DNA of 64,000 nucleotides, taken from NCBI GenBank assembly GCA_963556255.1, contig OY744605.1:42028335-42092334 (forward strand), in the 5' to 3' direction. Shown here piece after piece: positions 24,366 through 34,675 of this stretch (the stretch's first letter is position 1; every line of letters starts with the position of its first letter). This DNA comes from Allolobophora icterica (taxonomy: Eukaryota; Annelida; Clitellata; Crassiclitellata; Lumbricidae). Below the pieces are notes generated by a model, which had not been told where the DNA came from, did no database searches, and saw only the letters and a program-made list of their open reading frames with translations. Both the position numbers and the translations under genes were made by a program.

Positions 24366-25289
24366 TCTAATAAGGCAACCTTTAAGTCGGTCACTCCGTT
24401 CATTAATTAAATATTTTTTCGTTCGGATTTAATTCCGTTCATTAATTCATTAATCAATTCTTCCGTCCACATCTTAAGTCAGTAATCTATTTAATTAATT
24501 AATTAATTTATTCGTTCATTCAGGTATAGGCTTACAAGAAGCGATCAGTAGGCCTATAAGATGTCAATTGTTTTCAGGCTTCTCTGACTGCGGTCGGCGC
24601 CGGAAGTCAGTAGAAAGCGGAATTTTGACTACTATCAAAAACAGTTTCCAAACAATATAATGATACTACAACTATCGGTTATAATAGAGGTAGCTGTCAG
24701 TAAATTGTCTGTCATAATGCGATGCCGAAAGGGATATCTACCAGCTTTGAAATAGGCCTAACCAATAGGCGTATATCCAATTTTTGGGTCACTTCACATA
24801 CATATGGCGATGATTACTCATCCACCTATATGTTGACGTTCAGTTAGTTTTTAAAAATTTCTGTAGTTTTCCCTCCCACAACGCTATTTATTGTATTATT
24901 TATAATTAACCAATTTATCTATCGGTATTTTTAACTGAATAATTTGTGTATTTATAAATTTTTTACATTTACCTTCTGTGTTATCAACCAGTGGGTGCTT
25001 GTATACATACGGACAGAGCGAGTATATCGACCAAGGCCAGATGGCTAGCCTAAACCAGAGGCTTCTATGTGCGCTTTTAAAAAGCCCAGATACACACATA
25101 TATACATATACAGGCCTACGACTTCTAGCTGGATTTTGCAGTTTTGGTATCCTGCGCCACCACATGACCACCACCACCAACGATTTCCACCGTAGCACCA
25201 TGCTGTCTTTTCTGCTTGAACTTTTCGGTATTCTGACCTGGCACCAGAACGGACAAAACAACCTGGCTCTGGCGGACTTGATTTGATAA

Positions 25290-25742
25290 GGGGCCATCCA
25301 TATGGCAAAAATATACATATACGCAAAAATCCTGGAAAATTGGACCCCCTCTCCCCCTGTTCGCAAGCGTACTTTCTTCCACACCCCCTGCGTACGTACG
25401 CTTGACGCACCCCCCCCCCCCCGAAGACCAGCTGCAGAAAGTGTCTCGGCAGCGACTGTCTGCACTTTAGGCCAGATTGAAGGTTGAGTGAGGGCCAATA
25501 TAGACAAATTATAGGTGTCTCGTTCACAGCACAGAACAACTGCACATGGCTTTTATATAATGTAATAAAATGCCATCGAACGACTATAGGACAATACAGA
25601 GTTACAAATAGGCTAATGTGGACGTCATAATTCGAAATTTATTTTGCGTACGTACACATTTTGCCCCCTCCCCCTTCGCACCCGTACGCAAAATCGCCGA
25701 AATCCGACCCCCTCCTTGCGTACGTAATATGTGGATGGCCCC
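25290..25742. mobile_element. PIF/Harbinger-like MITE (GGGGCCATCCA ends, TAA TSD)
   Basis: Left end GGGGCCATCCATAT, right end ATGTGGATGGCCCC, flanked by TAA on both sides (25287-25289, 25743-25745). PIF/Harbinger elements use TWA targets. The interior contains CGTACG-rich subterminal sequences and a poly-C run at 25409-25422. 453 bp, no intact ORF. Confidence 0.85.
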
Positions 25743-25902
25743 TAAATCGCCGCTCTTACTCTGGTCTCCCTGACGCGGCTTTGTGTGACGCTGAGAAATT
25801 TGGAGATTCGCATAACGTTACATTACATTACAACCTTTTATTAGTATGATGATTGCTGTCGTTTTTTTTACAGTTAGTGACGTGTGCTGTCTGTTTTTGC
25901 AG

Positions 25903-26564
25903 AGGATGCGAGGCATAAGAAGTGCGGCGTGCTCGTCCACTGTCTGGCGGGGATCAGTCGATCGGTTACGATAACCGTCGCCTACCTCATGTACTCGATG
26001 TCTCTGTCGCTCAACGACGCCTACGACCACGTTAAGCGCTGCAAGCCCAACATCTCGCCCAACTTTAGCTTCATGGGCCAGCTCATGGACTACGAACGCG
26101 CCCTTAGGCTGGAACGAGACACCGCTCCTGCAACCTCCTCCGTCAGTTCCGCCTCCACGGTAAGCTACGCCTCTTTAGGGTCGGCTTCCTTGGTCAGTTC
26201 TGCCTCCGCTAGAAACTCTGCGTCCTCGATCAATTCCGCCTCCTCGTTAAACTCCGCCTGCTCCGTAAACTCTGCGTCGTCTATAAGCCCCGCCTCCTCG
26301 CTAAGCTCTGCCTACTTCACTGGAAGCTCCGCCTACTCTAGTAGCTCCGCCTACTCTTCGGGTAGCTGTGCTTCTCGTCCGTCTGACTCGAACTGCGACG
26401 CCTGCGACGACCATCTCCTGCAGTGCGCATGCGTCGACACTGCCAAATGCTTCTCGTCACCAGCCTGCAGCAGTTTGTCGTCGTTATCGTCTACAACGAC
26501 GGCTTCATCATCATCCGTGTCGTCATCAGCGTTCGATTACGAAATCCCATCGACGCACTCCTGA
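25903..26564 (+). CDS. DUSP6/7/9-like phosphatase, exon 3 (catalytic loop and Ser/Ala tail)
   Basis: The acceptor TTTTTGCAG gives the phase-1 join [15 protein letters not shown]. The P-loop HCLAGISRS supplies nucleophile Cys 293 and Arg 299 in the spliced protein. [40 protein letters not shown] and [10 protein letters not shown] follow, the standard end of DUSP6/7/9 domains. After about residue 352 the protein continues for some 145 residues that family members lack. The tail contains imperfect NSASS/SSAYS repeats, then a Cys cluster ([13 protein letters not shown]) and a final Ser run. Stop TGA at 26562-26564. The repeat-coded tail probably grew by slippage of a TCNGCCTCC-type DNA unit; its role is unknown. 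Confidence 0.9.
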
Positions 26565-26765
26565 TTTGACCAATTCTCGAGAAGTCAGTTCTTCAAAGCG
26601 TCATCGTTAATACCAAACTGGACAAGAGAAAGGATATGTGTAGAGTCACGTGTTCACTGGGCAGGCCAATGGTAGAATATATAGCTCTGAATGTTGGGTA
26701 AACCGTTAACTTAGGCTATGAATAGTAATAGCATACGGTTTACAGTATTAGAGGCTTCATGTAGG

Positions 26766-27324
26766 CAGTGATGGGCAATAGTGAGGCCTAACTAAAAAGT
26801 TGTTAACTTTTAGTGTAACTAAAATTTTTTAGTTAAGGATGAAGTTTAACTAAAAAAATTTAGTTTAGTTAAAACCATAGTTTAACTAACAAATTTTAGT
26901 TGCTAACTAAAAAGTTTAACTAAAAAATCAGCAATTCGCAACTATTTTCCACAATGAATATTGAACACTGTCAACAACTCGATGTGAAACTTGTTAACAC
27001 TGCATGCTTTTAGCATTAACTGTCTATGTTTTCAAATTCATACACTACTTACAGTAAGCCTGTAACTGTATGCTAGTAACAGTACACATTGCATAGTTTG
27101 AAGGTGAAATTGTCATTGACGCTCTGCATTATTACAGTTCACTTAACCTCTAGCTGTTACTGTGAAAATGTTTGTCGTAAAGAGTTGGAAAAAGTTTAAC
27201 TACTTTTTTTAGTTTAGTTAACTAATTTTCAAAATTAGTTTCCAACTTTAGTTAAACTATGTTTTTTTAGTTGGAAAATAGTCTTAGTTTAACTAAAAAA
27301 TAATTAGTTTAGTGCCCATCACTG
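26766..27324. mobile_element. hAT-type MITE (CAGTGATGGGCA ends, 8-bp TSD)
   Basis: Perfect TIR start CAGTGATGGGCA / TGCCCATCACTG with identical 8-bp duplications CATGTAGG (26758-26765, 27325-27332). The interior is dominated by inverted copies of TTAGTTAAACT. It lies 200 bases after the DUSP stop, probably in its 3' UTR. Confidence 0.94.
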
Positions 27325-28370
27325 CATGTAGGTCTCTAGTCCCATTATGTGTTAGTGACTGATAACCTTACACTTGGAGCAGGTCTCGTCGAGAGTTAGA
27401 ATGACCATGGGGAGTGACCAGTGGTGTTTTGAGCCTTCTATATGAGGTGTCAGTTTTCTTTCGCTGTCCTTTACCCAAAACCATGGCATCAACCTGCATT
27501 GTTGTGGAAGTGTCAAAGTTTCGCAGGAAGTTCAGAAACTAGCTATAGTCTGTTAATTTGTTAGATCCCAGTGAAAGTAGAAGTTATAGCTTTAGTGTTA
27601 GACTAGCATTTCATCCTGAAGTTGTTACCGTAAAGTAGCATTTTGTTTGGGCATGTCAATTGCAATACTTGAGTAAACTACATAGACTTTTACATGCCAT
27701 CTTCTTGAAGACAGCAATATACCATACAGTATATAATTATTGTTAGCCTATTATATAATTATAGGCCTACCTCTCTTGTGTTCTTAAAAGGCGGTACACA
27801 GGGTGAGAATTGTCGGGGGATTGGGAGGGTTCAACCCCCCCTAGTCTTTCTTAGGACCCCATAGTAAAGTCTTCATTGCACACCTCAACTCCATATGAAT
27901 CAAGGTCTAACCCCCCAGTGTTTTTTCTACAATTCTCATACTGGTGGTACATAAATTTCTAAATGCCCATGTACACACACCTATATGTTCTAGGGGAAGT
28001 ATATTATATCATTATTATTATTATTATTATTACGTGATAATTATCCAAAAACCGACTTCTGTAGCATTGTGATTAATCACAATTCTCAACAGCAACAGCA
28101 CAATATAAGTTTATGTAGGATATAGCAAGCATTGCATCACAGTATTTCCATAATTATGGACTTCAAATATTATACATATATGACGCCGCTGTCGGCGAAT
28201 GCATTTATCAATGATCGATAGCAGAATGCAACTTGATCGATTTACTTTCATCCTCTACCTATAATACCTATATAGCCTATATAGTAATTCTTAAACTGTA
28301 TGGCTTCTGTGGCCCTAACCCACAAAATTGGGCTTTGGGCGTGGCCCTTTTGTTAATGTTTATTGCGAAC
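27325..28370. other. DUSP downstream region, no gene seen
   Basis: AT-rich. A small imperfect inverted repeat lies around 27800-27950 (GTGAGAATTGTCGGGGG versus TACAATTCTCATACTGG), and a (TTA)n run near 28015. Confidence 0.5.
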
Positions 28371-28492
28371 CAGACCCGCATTAAGGAGGGTGCTAAGGGT
28401 GCTGCAGCACCCTGGCCTGCAGTTTTGAGGGGCCCGAATTTTCGGAAGTACATTAAAACATATTGTACTTGTAATTGGGCCCCCGCTGATGG

Positions 28493-28533
<41 letters not shown>

Positions 28534-28581
28534 CTAGGTAATCAAAACACCCGGGCCCGCACTAGCCTTAATGCGGCCCTG
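28371..28581. mobile_element. small TIR element around a (TA)n run
   Basis: GACCCGCATTAAGG at the left pairs with CCTTAATGCGGCCCTG at the right. A (TA)n run fills 28495-28531. No clear TSD was found. Confidence 0.5.
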
Positions 28582-28924
28582 AGTACATTACAATATGACT
28601 GCGGAGTACTGATAGGGCAGGGAACCTAAAGAACGGTAACCCTGTTGTTTTTAGCTAAGGTCTGCATCAGGGGCCTACCACTATTAATGGCTGCACAAAA
28701 GTTGTTATCTAACTTTCAGATAGACTACTGATAATGTACGTACGCATAGAAAACGGGTCCTTCAAATTGATTGGCCTTCAAGTGAGCTAGAGTTCGATCT
28801 TTCCATCTATCCGGTACTACCTGAGGAAGTAGGACTGTGGGAGAGGTGTCACTTGTATGCCACGTACCTTACCTCTGAACGCTATTATTAAACTATCGCA
28901 CAACTTAGCAGTGAGTCAATAGAT

Positions 28925-29130
28925 TGCTCATCCTTCAATCTGACCTAAAGTGCAGACAGTCGCTGTCTGGACCTGTGGTACTGACACATTCTGCAGCTGG
29001 TCTTGGTGGGGGTGCGTCAAGAGTAGGTACGCAGGTGGGGGAGGGCTGGAAAAAAGTACGCGTACGTTCAGGCAAGGGGGAGGGGTCCAATTTTCCCGAA
29101 TTTTTGCGTATGTAATATATGGATGGCCCC
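28925..29130 (-). mobile_element. PIF/Harbinger-like MITE fragment
   Basis: Reverse-complement match to one half of the 25290 element (AAGTGCAGACAGTCGCTG, GGGGGTGCGTCA, and the end GTAATATATGGATGGCCCC followed by TTA). The other half is missing. Confidence 0.75.
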
Positions 29131-29451
29131 TTATGTAATCAAACCACGTTACTTAAATTTGCACATAACTTATGGTTACAGAGTATACACAAGTCAATTT
29201 TTTATAGGGACCCATCGTGTCGCTTCTTAAAATCTTTGCATGTGCGTCGATGGTCGTTTCTTAACGCCATCTATCGGTTGGATCACAGGTGATCGTACAC
29301 ACGTGAATTTACTTAGCCTAAGCGGAGTTTCATAGAATAGATCCCACCCTTCATTGGTCGGCACAACGCGGGCTACCTGTGAATCCAAAGAACCCGTTTG
29401 TTGTGCGTGCGCAAGATTCACTTAATGGCGATTTGTCGGCTGACCTCAAAT

Positions 29452-30292
29452 CAGTCTTGTTGTCAAGACCTTAAACCTCAAGACCAAGACCAAGACCAGA
29501 CCTTGAACCTCAAGACCAAGACCAAGACCTTGAACCTCAAGACCAAGACCAAGACCTTGAACCTCAAGACCAAGACCGAGACCAAGACCCCAAAAATCAC
29601 AGTCGTATCCAGACTTCTATTCCTTACTAACAATTTTCAAGTCGAAATACTCGTTATTTTAATGAAAACATGAGTTTTTTCTTTTATTCAAGCAAAGCAA
29701 CTCTAAATGGAGACTGCAGAGAATTCCGAATTCGTATTTACAAAAGTCCTTCATGCGAAATGTTATTCCAAATGCCTGTTGAATTTTATAAAAACCAATT
29801 TGCTCAGAATTTTCTGACCAAGGCTGTGGGGCCTCATAAAAGTTCTGCCATGTTAAAAAACACGGTCTACAAGTGCTGAAATCGCTAGCACACAAAGCAG
29901 CTTTTCAAGAACCGGAGGTAAATGTACAAATTAATCGTGAGTCTGTTTTGAAATCATTCCATGGTAAATAACCGGAAGTCAAAATAATTGTCCAAAACAA
30001 CAGTGAAGCCTCATTCATACCTTGTAAATACTAAAGCAATCACTGTATGAGTAATTACTGAATAAATTTTTAAAATTCTTGCCGTTTGTTAAAATTAATG
30101 ACTGTTCATTTTGACAAAAGTCTTGGTCTTGGTCTTGCAAAACCAAGACCAAGACTTTGAACCTCAAGACCAAGACCAAGACCTTGAACCTCAAGACCAA
30201 GACCTTTGATCTCAAGACCAAGACCAAGACTTTTGAAAACGAACTCGAGTGCACTCGAGACCAAGACCTTGGTCTCGAGGACAACAAGACTG
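29452..30292. mobile_element. hAT-type element of the CTTGGTCTTG family, fullest copy
   Basis: Perfect terminal inverted repeat CAGTCTTGTTGTC / GACAACAAGACTG and perfect 8-bp duplications CCTCAAAT (29444-29451, 30293-30300). Both arms are tandem AGACCAAGAC/TTGAACCTC repeats pointing inward. The right arm ends in the near-palindrome CGAGACCAAGACCTTGGTC. The 500-bp middle has no intact ORF, so it is non-autonomous. Confidence 0.95.
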
Positions 30293-31010
30293 CCTCAAAT
30301 ATGTGATAGGCCGTATACAAATGCCTTTGTAGGCCTAATAGGCCTACGCTGCGGGTGAGATGAAAGGCCTATGCACTGGGGGTTGGATTTAAGTATTTAG
30401 TCATAGAAACCAGAGGCCTGGGACCAGAGCTCATGGGCGGCGATCCCGGGAGGTCGAGGGTACAAGACTCCCATCTTTCACAGTGGGGGGGGGGGACACA
30501 CCATACAGTTGCCCCCTCCCAAATTTTGAAGAAACACCAAAAAAGGTCGACACATTTTTTCGCGCGTGATTTTTATACCTCTTTTTTTACCAGATCAGTT
30601 CAAAACCCTTTTTTGACCAGATCAGTTCAGAAGTGCCCCCCCCCCCACCTGTCAAACAAGATCGCCGCCAGTGCCAGGGCTACTTGTTCTTCTGCATTCT
30701 TTTATCTTTCTCTGCCTCTAGCTGATCAGTCTCCTCTATGAAATTCTACAACCAAATCTTGATCATGTTGTAATCGTAATCTCAAAGTTTTCACAGCGTT
30801 CAAAAAAAGCGAAGTCGTGGGACGGTGGGAACAGAGGCGTCTACTCCATAGAAACCTCGGAGCAAATGCTCCATCAAAAAATAGGGGAGGGGGAGATCTG
30901 TCAGTGTATGTGCCTTCATTATTGGGGAATGAAGGAGAAGGGGGAAGCGGAGGGAGGGGAGGGGAAGTTGCTCCAATGACCGGGGGGATAGACGCTCCTG
31001 GGTGGGAACC

Positions 31011-31208
31011 ATAGGCGTAATTTGTGGGGGGTAAGAGGGGTACCCGTACCCCCACTTTTTTTAACTGGGGGTACCGTACCCCCCACTTTTTAAACAATGC
31101 CAATCAGTACTTTATTATTGTGCCTTCCCAGAGATGGTCTGCATGCGAAAAGCGAAACCGGAGAAGAAATTGGTACCCCCCACTTCTTAGACCAAAGTTA
31201 CGCCCCTG
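31011..31208. mobile_element. small TIR element (CATAGGCGTAA ends)
   Basis: CATAGGCGTAATTTG pairs with AAAGTTACGCCCCTG. The interior is rich in GGGGGTACC-type runs. No matching TSD was seen, so the class is open. Confidence 0.5.
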
Positions 31209-31714
31209 GTGCACATGGGAACCAGCTTACTCAAAGAAATAGGCCCCTATCGATAGGCGGGTAAGATCAAAATCGGTTCCAGTTCAAGATCCAAAGGGTA
31301 AAGCAGACAATCAACTCCCTAAGATCATCTTCATATAACATTTTCACAGTCATCGGTCTGCCCTCTGTCAGCATGCCCACATGGAGCAGAGCCCATAAGT
31401 CCCATGTTCCCACACTGGACCCGTATAGAGCCCATATGTGTCCCATCTAATGTCCACGGTCAGCATAGTATATATATGATAAAATGCATTATATTTTTGG
31501 GTGACTAATAGACATACCTGGTTACCTGAAAAGTCGATAGCAAGTCGGTAAGTCAGTCGACAAGTCAAAGTGATTTTAGTCAGTTGATAAGCATGTGAAT
31601 TAGTCGCCTGAGTTCTTAAGTCAGTCGCCAACTTATTAAGCCATTCGGTAACTCCTTAGCGACTGACTACAGCACGTAGTCACGCAGGCCTATAATTAAG
31701 TCGGTCGAATTCGG

Positions 31715-31900
31715 TTTAAATCGTAATGGTAAACTCCAATATTTTAAAGCGCTACTCTAAAGCTGAGGGCACGACCCCAGCTTATTCACGAGTGTTTCGT
31801 CATATCAGAGGGGTTATCCAGAGACCAGAGATCGATGTCCAGTGGAGGTTCGAGTTCGATTGCCAGAGACCAAGTTTAAGAGAGGAGGCAGAGCAGCCGC
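31715..31900 (-). mobile_element. LINE 3'-end fragment, (ATTACG)-tail family
   Basis: Same 3' module as at 4894-5130 and 10322-10520: AAGCGCTACTCTAAAGCTGA, CAGCTTATTCACGAG, AGAGGAGGCAGAGCAGC. No ORF2 remains. Confidence 0.6.
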
Positions 31901-32358
31901 TAAAGCTCGTGAATAAGCCATTAGGCCTATAGGGTGGATCCAGAGTTTAACGATGTCTTTTGGAAATTGATTAATTATACGACGTCGGTAGAAATTATTT
32001 TGAAAATTATTTTGAACAATTCTCACGGTTCGCATGGCATAGCTGATGCGCTGCGCTTAGCTTTAAGTAGGATTAAATTTTGGAATTGCTATAACTGAGT
32101 TGCTATTTAATTAAATTGTAGGTTTGGTCCGAATTGTGATGAGGAAAACTTAATACAGAAACTAGCCCTAAAACCGGTCCATAATATTTTGGATCTTTGG
32201 ATAGGCCTGGTTTCCGGTTTCGGAGTGTTTGGTTTTCTTTGTCGTTCAAGATTTTTATAACTTATTTAAAGCGTGTATAAAGGTTTATATAGGATTTACT
32301 AGACAAAGAAAGAATTTTTGTGTTCGATTTTCGTGGTTTGAGTGGTTTTTTCGGAGAA

Positions 32359-32380
32359 ATGTCGGCTAGTGATTTCAAAA
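32359..32380 (+). CDS. PAIP1: PAIP1-like gene, proposed first coding exon
   Basis: PAIP1 binds poly(A)-binding protein and eIF4A/eIF3 to promote translation of polyadenylated mRNA in the cytoplasm. The proposed first exon reads MSASDFK and ends in a strong donor AAAA|GTAAGT in phase 1. That is exactly the phase needed by the PAM2 exon at 39240, giving MSASDFKKSVLSAEAPEF. With this start the spliced protein is 355 residues, close to short vertebrate isoforms that begin just before PAM2. The exon is too short to recognise by similarity; the support is phase, donor quality and strand. A longer or different N terminus is possible. The gene then runs 39240-39319, 44240-44413, 48607-48719, 50032-50140, 50532-50639, 50945-51036, 51569-51683, 52203-52366 and 55272-55362. 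Confidence 0.5.
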
Positions 32381-32458
32381 GTAAGTGCGTGCTGTCTACT
32401 GTAAACTATTGGGTGAGATTGACAAACATACTGGAACGTAGCAATGGTGTATTCCGGT

Positions 32459-33389
32459 GGGCACGGGTAAAATGCTGATTTGCTGATTGCTGATTTGCTG
32501 ATTGGCGAGGGGTAAAATGCTGATTAGAAAAATGCTGATTGGTCATGCTGATTGGTGGGTAAAATGCTGATTGGAAAATTGCTGATTGGTCATGCTGTTT
32601 GGTGGGTAAATTTATGATAAAAAATGAAGATTGTAACAACAGAATGTAACAAATCAGTCTTTATTATTATTATCATTATTATTAATCAATTATACTGATT
32701 GGTGTGTAAAATGCTGTTTTGGTGAAGCACTTGTTCCATGACTTTGGACCGTCATAGATCTGGAAATACATTGTCACATAGAGCCACTGTCACATTTTCT
32801 TTCTTTTGCTGATCCACAAAAACGCCAACGATATCCATCAAAACTTATGATAAGCTACACAATTATTTGGTGGTATTCATAGTGTTTTAAAAGTTTGTTG
32901 ATTTCAGTTAGCATTTGTTAATTAAAACAATATTGAAAACAACAAAGTGTATTGGCTTTTTGATCACTAGTTGCCTGGATTTCAATTAGCATTTGTTAAT
33001 TAAAACAATATTGAAAACAACAATGTGTATTTGCTTCTGTGATCACTACTTGCTTAGATTTCAGTCAGCATTTTACCCTGTTGATTTCAGTTAGCATTTG
33101 TTAATTAAAACAATATTGAAAACAACAAAGTGTATTGGTTTTTTTATCACTAGTTGCCTGGATTTCCATCAGCATTTGTGAATTAAAACAATATTAAAAA
33201 CAACAAAGTGTATTTGCTTCTGCGATCACTAGTTGCCTGGATTTCAGTTAGCATTTGTTAATTAAAACAATCAGCATTTTACCCTTTGATTTGCTGATTT
33301 GGCTGCTAGGTAAAATGCTGATCAGTCAGCATTTTCTAATCAGCATTTTACCCCTCGCCAATCAGCAAATCAGCATTTTACCCGTGCCC
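32459..33389. mobile_element. Mutator-like MITE (GGGCACGGGTAAAATG ends, 9-bp TSD)
   Basis: Inverted ends GGGCACGGGTAAAATGCTGA / TCAGCATTTTACCCGTGCCC, with further inverted GGCGAGGGGTAAAATGCTGA copies inside. The flanking 9-bp duplication TATTCCGGT (32450-32458 and 33390-33398) is perfect. Long TIRs and a 9-bp TSD suggest the Mutator/MULE group, but no transposase is present to confirm it. Confidence 0.85.
32895..33270. repeat. about 95-bp tandem repeat inside the Mutator-like element
   Basis: Four imperfect copies of a unit containing TTAGCATTTGTTAATTAAAA, CAATATTGAAAACAACAAAG and TGATCACTAGTTGCCTGGAT. Confidence 0.85.
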
Positions 33390-33847
33390 TATTCCGGTTG
33401 CTCTAGCTATTGACTTAATGCAAGGTTGCTTACTTGCGGGGACTGTGGATGGTCGTAGCGCTCTATGCTATCCGATTCTGAGACGGCGATATTGTTTATT
33501 ATGGAGATCGGGCCGCATGTTTCCAAATACTAGGGTCTGGAAGTCGGAGTCTGGGATCAACCCCGAAACCCGAATCAACGAAAACGATGAAAATACACAA
33601 AAGCCCGATTTCCCGAAAAAAGTTTTATAGAAAGCGGCCGAACTCTCGAAAACAATTCAAAGTTAAATTGTAAACTCTTATACATGGCATGGACCTATCG
33701 TGGCCTTGATATATCTCGATATGCTGCCTATTCACCTGTTTATTGTAATTTTAGTATAAAATCGATTTCGGGGATCCGGCCGAAATTCGTTTAGGGGATC
33801 GGGGATTCGGGCCGCACCCCGGAGTTTACCCGATTCCAGATTCCTCG

Positions 33848-33950
33848 AAAGCGATGACACTGCAAAATAGCCGAATCCTCGAAAGCAGTTTTCGACCAAT
33901 CGTTCGATATCCCGAAAACTAGTGCGGACCCAAATCCCGAAAGTGAAAAT
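33848..33950. repeat. dispersed repeat, second copy of the 10930 family
   Basis: TCGAAAGCGATG..TGCAAAATAGCCGAATC and CGTTCGATATCCCGAAAACT match 10935-11045 in the same orientation. Confidence 0.55.
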
Positions 33951-34351
33951 GAGCATAGTTCGACAGTTTTTGTTTATTTCTTGATATATAAATTTATGGG
34001 TAAGGTTTACGGTGGCGCGGTCGCAATCTCGCCCAATGTAAACGTCAGGGCCGTCCCAGAATTTGATAGAATAGAGAGCTACGGACTCGCAGCCTACCTC
34101 TGCTCAGGTAAGTAATTATGTAATGGTTCATGAACACAATATTTAAGTGAAAAAATGACTTTTATTAAAAAGTTGACACAATATTTGAGAAGGTTAACAA
34201 TTAACTTAGTATCAAACAAACACAACATAAACATCAGATATAAATGCTGGATTCAAAATGTCACCACCTGTGAGTGCCATTACACATTTACTTCTTCAAA
34301 ACAATAGGTAAAAGTTATTAACCCCTTCGCTGCGACGGCCTTGTAATCCCG

Positions 34352-34675
34352 TGTGCGTCATGTACGTATGTTTGTATGTATGTATACAGGTATGTATGTA
34401 TGTATGGATGGATGGATGCATGTACGTACGTAGGTATGTATGTATGTATTTATGTGTGTATGTATGTATATATGTATGTATGTGTATATGTATATGTATA
34501 TATGTATGTAACTATGTATGTATTATATGTAGGCCCTATGTGTGTAAATATGTATGTATGTATATATGTATATGTGTAGGTATATATGTATATTATGCAT
34601 GTATGTATATATGTTTGTATGTATATATGTATATTATGCATGTATGTATATATGTATGTGTGTATATATGTATGT
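34352..34675. repeat. (TATG)n microsatellite, left part
   Basis: Degenerate TATG/TATA repeat. It continues at 36950-37072 on the other side of the inner element, so one array was split by that insertion. Confidence 0.95.

Noticed and set aside
24896..25545. two overlapping minus-strand frames of 166 and 203 codons
   Set aside because: They run through a PIF-type MITE and AT-rich intron in two frames, with no domain and no codon bias.
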